From: Halanaerobium kushneri
GTDB taxonomy: Bacteria > Bacillota > Halanaerobiia > Halanaerobiales > Halanaerobiaceae
Length of the DNA stretch: 64,000 nt
NCBI RefSeq assembly: GCF_900156285.1
Contig: NZ_FTNC01000001.1
Coordinates: forward strand, 310,001-374,000
Reading direction: 5' to 3'
Translations under genes and position numbers: made by a program
The notes under the pieces: model-generated
The model's database searches: none
What the model was told of the DNA's origin: nothing
Seen by the model: only the letters and a program-made list of their open reading frames with translations
Part shown: piece by piece, positions 63,398 to 64,000 of the stretch
Layout of the letters: the number at the start of each line of letters is the position of its first letter
Position numbering within the stretch: position 1 is the first letter of the stretch

Positions 63398-63475
63398 GAG
63401 GCAAACATAACAATCATAGAAAATAATCCTTAGACTTATGTTTTTGCGTCACAGACTTTCGTCAGTTTTGCTTTT
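63398..63475 (-). promoter_or_regulatory. cyclic-di-GMP-I (GEMM) riboswitch aptamer
   Basis: Transcript-strand features match class I c-di-GMP riboswitches. A GCAAA segment is followed by a stem capped by a GAAA tetraloop (GACGAAAGTC), the highly conserved GTGACGCAAA joint, and a second stem (AACATAA / TTATGTT). That stem contains a tetraloop receptor, TCTAAG ... CTATGA, a U-A variant of the CCUAAG/UAUGG 11-nt motif. GCAAA and TTTGC form the closing helix. A terminator follows and the controlled operon encodes type IV pili, a classic GEMM target. The on/off sense cannot be decided by eye. Confidence 0.87.
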
Positions 63476-63478
63476 ATT

Positions 63479-63507
63479 ATAATATTTTATTTATTTTTTT
63501 GCTTCAA
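63479..63507 (-). promoter_or_regulatory. promoter of the riboswitch-pilus operon
   Basis: Minus strand TTGAAG (63507-63502), 17-base spacer, TATTAT (63484-63479). The -35 lies in the last codons of aroE, and transcription would begin about where the aptamer starts. Confidence 0.7.
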
Positions 63508-64000
63508 TCTCCCTGACTGCTTTTTCGGCTATTTGATACCATTTCTTCTTTTTTGGCATCTCCTGTGTCCAGAGTTTAAAAGACGCTTCTGCCTGATAAA
63601 TTAAAGTTGGCAGGCCATTCCCTATCTGTGCTCCTCGCTTTTCTGCTTCCTTTAAAATTTCGGTTTTTAAAGGATTATAAACCAGATCTATCACCAGCTG
63701 CTTTTCATGCAGATAATCAGGATTGATTACTATATTTTTAATATTATTACTATACATCCCAACTGGAGTTGTATCAACTACCAGATCAGCTGCTTTTAGA
63801 ACATCTGCATATTCCTGCTCTTCCAGACTGCAGAAATCGAAGTTTTGCTTAGAATTTTCTTCTTTAAAAAGTTTTGCCAGTTCTGCTGCATTTTCTACTG
63901 TTCGATTGATAATTGTAATATCTTTAAGATCCAGCTGAACCATAGCTGCAATAACTGCACGGGCTGCTCCTCCCGCTCCAATTACAACTGCTCTTTTATC
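63491..64000 (-). CDS. aroE: shikimate dehydrogenase (partial, N-terminal part beyond the window)
   Basis: C-terminal 169 residues. The frame is open to the window edge and includes the NADP-binding AVVIGAGGAARAVIAAM before the first in-window ATG, then IINRTVENAAELAKLF, DLVVDTTPVGMYSN, LVIDLVYNPLKTEILKEA and GNGLPTLIYQAEASFKLWT. It reduces 3-dehydroshikimate to shikimate. The N-terminal substrate domain is outside the window. Its stop overlaps the pilus operon promoter. Confidence 0.95.
   Translation of the reverse strand, partial: DKRAVVIGAGGAARAVIAAMVQLDLKDITIINRTVENAAELAKLFKEENSKQNFDFCSLEEQEYADVLKAADLVVDTTPVGMYSNNIKNIVINPDYLHEKQLVIDLVYNPLKTEILKEAEKRGAQIGNGLPTLIYQAEASFKLWTQEMPKKKKWYQIAEKAVREIEAKK

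Overview
The window is AT-rich and nearly every gene is on the minus strand; only a tRNA and one LuxR-type regulator read forward. The gene content suggests an anaerobic, diderm Firmicute of the order Halanaerobiales, most likely Halanaerobium-like. It carries spo0A, Asp23/AmaP and NfnAB beside two secretins and a signal-peptide-bearing putative outer-membrane barrel. It also has the OLE RNA locus known from extremophilic anaerobic Gram-positive lineages. This assignment is an inference from content and order; no database was searched.

Region 1 (1-15.8 kb, minus) is a housekeeping block: nfnA-nfnB, xseA-xseB, ispA, OLE RNA, oapA, dxs, tlyA, nadK, recN, spo0A, nudF, an EndoQ-type nuclease, an M29 aminopeptidase, punA and the first codons of pdp. 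The stretch 10480-11064 is the non-coding OLE RNA, with its own promoter abutting the ispA stop, followed by oapA, which starts at a TTG. spoIVB and argR, usual neighbours in Bacillus, are absent.

Region 2 (16-24.4 kb) holds tRNA-Leu(CAG) with a clear promoter and terminator, an aminotransferase, an operon of efp, an FAD oxidoreductase, asp23, amaP, DUF2273 and nusB, and a shikimate-pathway set: pepP/Q-type peptidase, aroQ and a fused AroK-AroB protein.

Region 3 (24.2-33.2 kb, minus) is a compact type IV pilus/type II secretion-like system: PilB, PilC, five pilin-like proteins, PilM/N/O/P-like proteins and a secretin. Just past its terminator lies a decayed C-terminal fragment of an O-antigen-ligase-family gene whose intact relative sits in the second pilus cluster.

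Region 4 (33.4-45.9 kb, minus) is a branched-chain amino-acid operon: ilvE, ilvD, ilvB, ilvN, ilvC, leuA, leuC, leuD, leuB, cimA. It has a strong promoter before ilvE. Before ilvB there is a second promoter and a structured leader that ends in an intrinsic terminator and lacks a T-box core.

Region 5 (45.9-63.5 kb) has a putative outer-membrane barrel gene, a LuxR-type regulator and a large second pilus operon: pilB, pilT, pilC, O-antigen ligase-like, pilA, pilD, minor pilins, two PilX-like proteins with beta-solenoid-like domains, pilM, N, O, P and Q. This operon is preceded by a cyclic-di-GMP-I (GEMM) riboswitch with a terminator. Its PilB carries two tandem MshEN c-di-GMP-binding motifs, so the second messenger probably acts both on the RNA and on the motor. 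A partial aroE closes the window.
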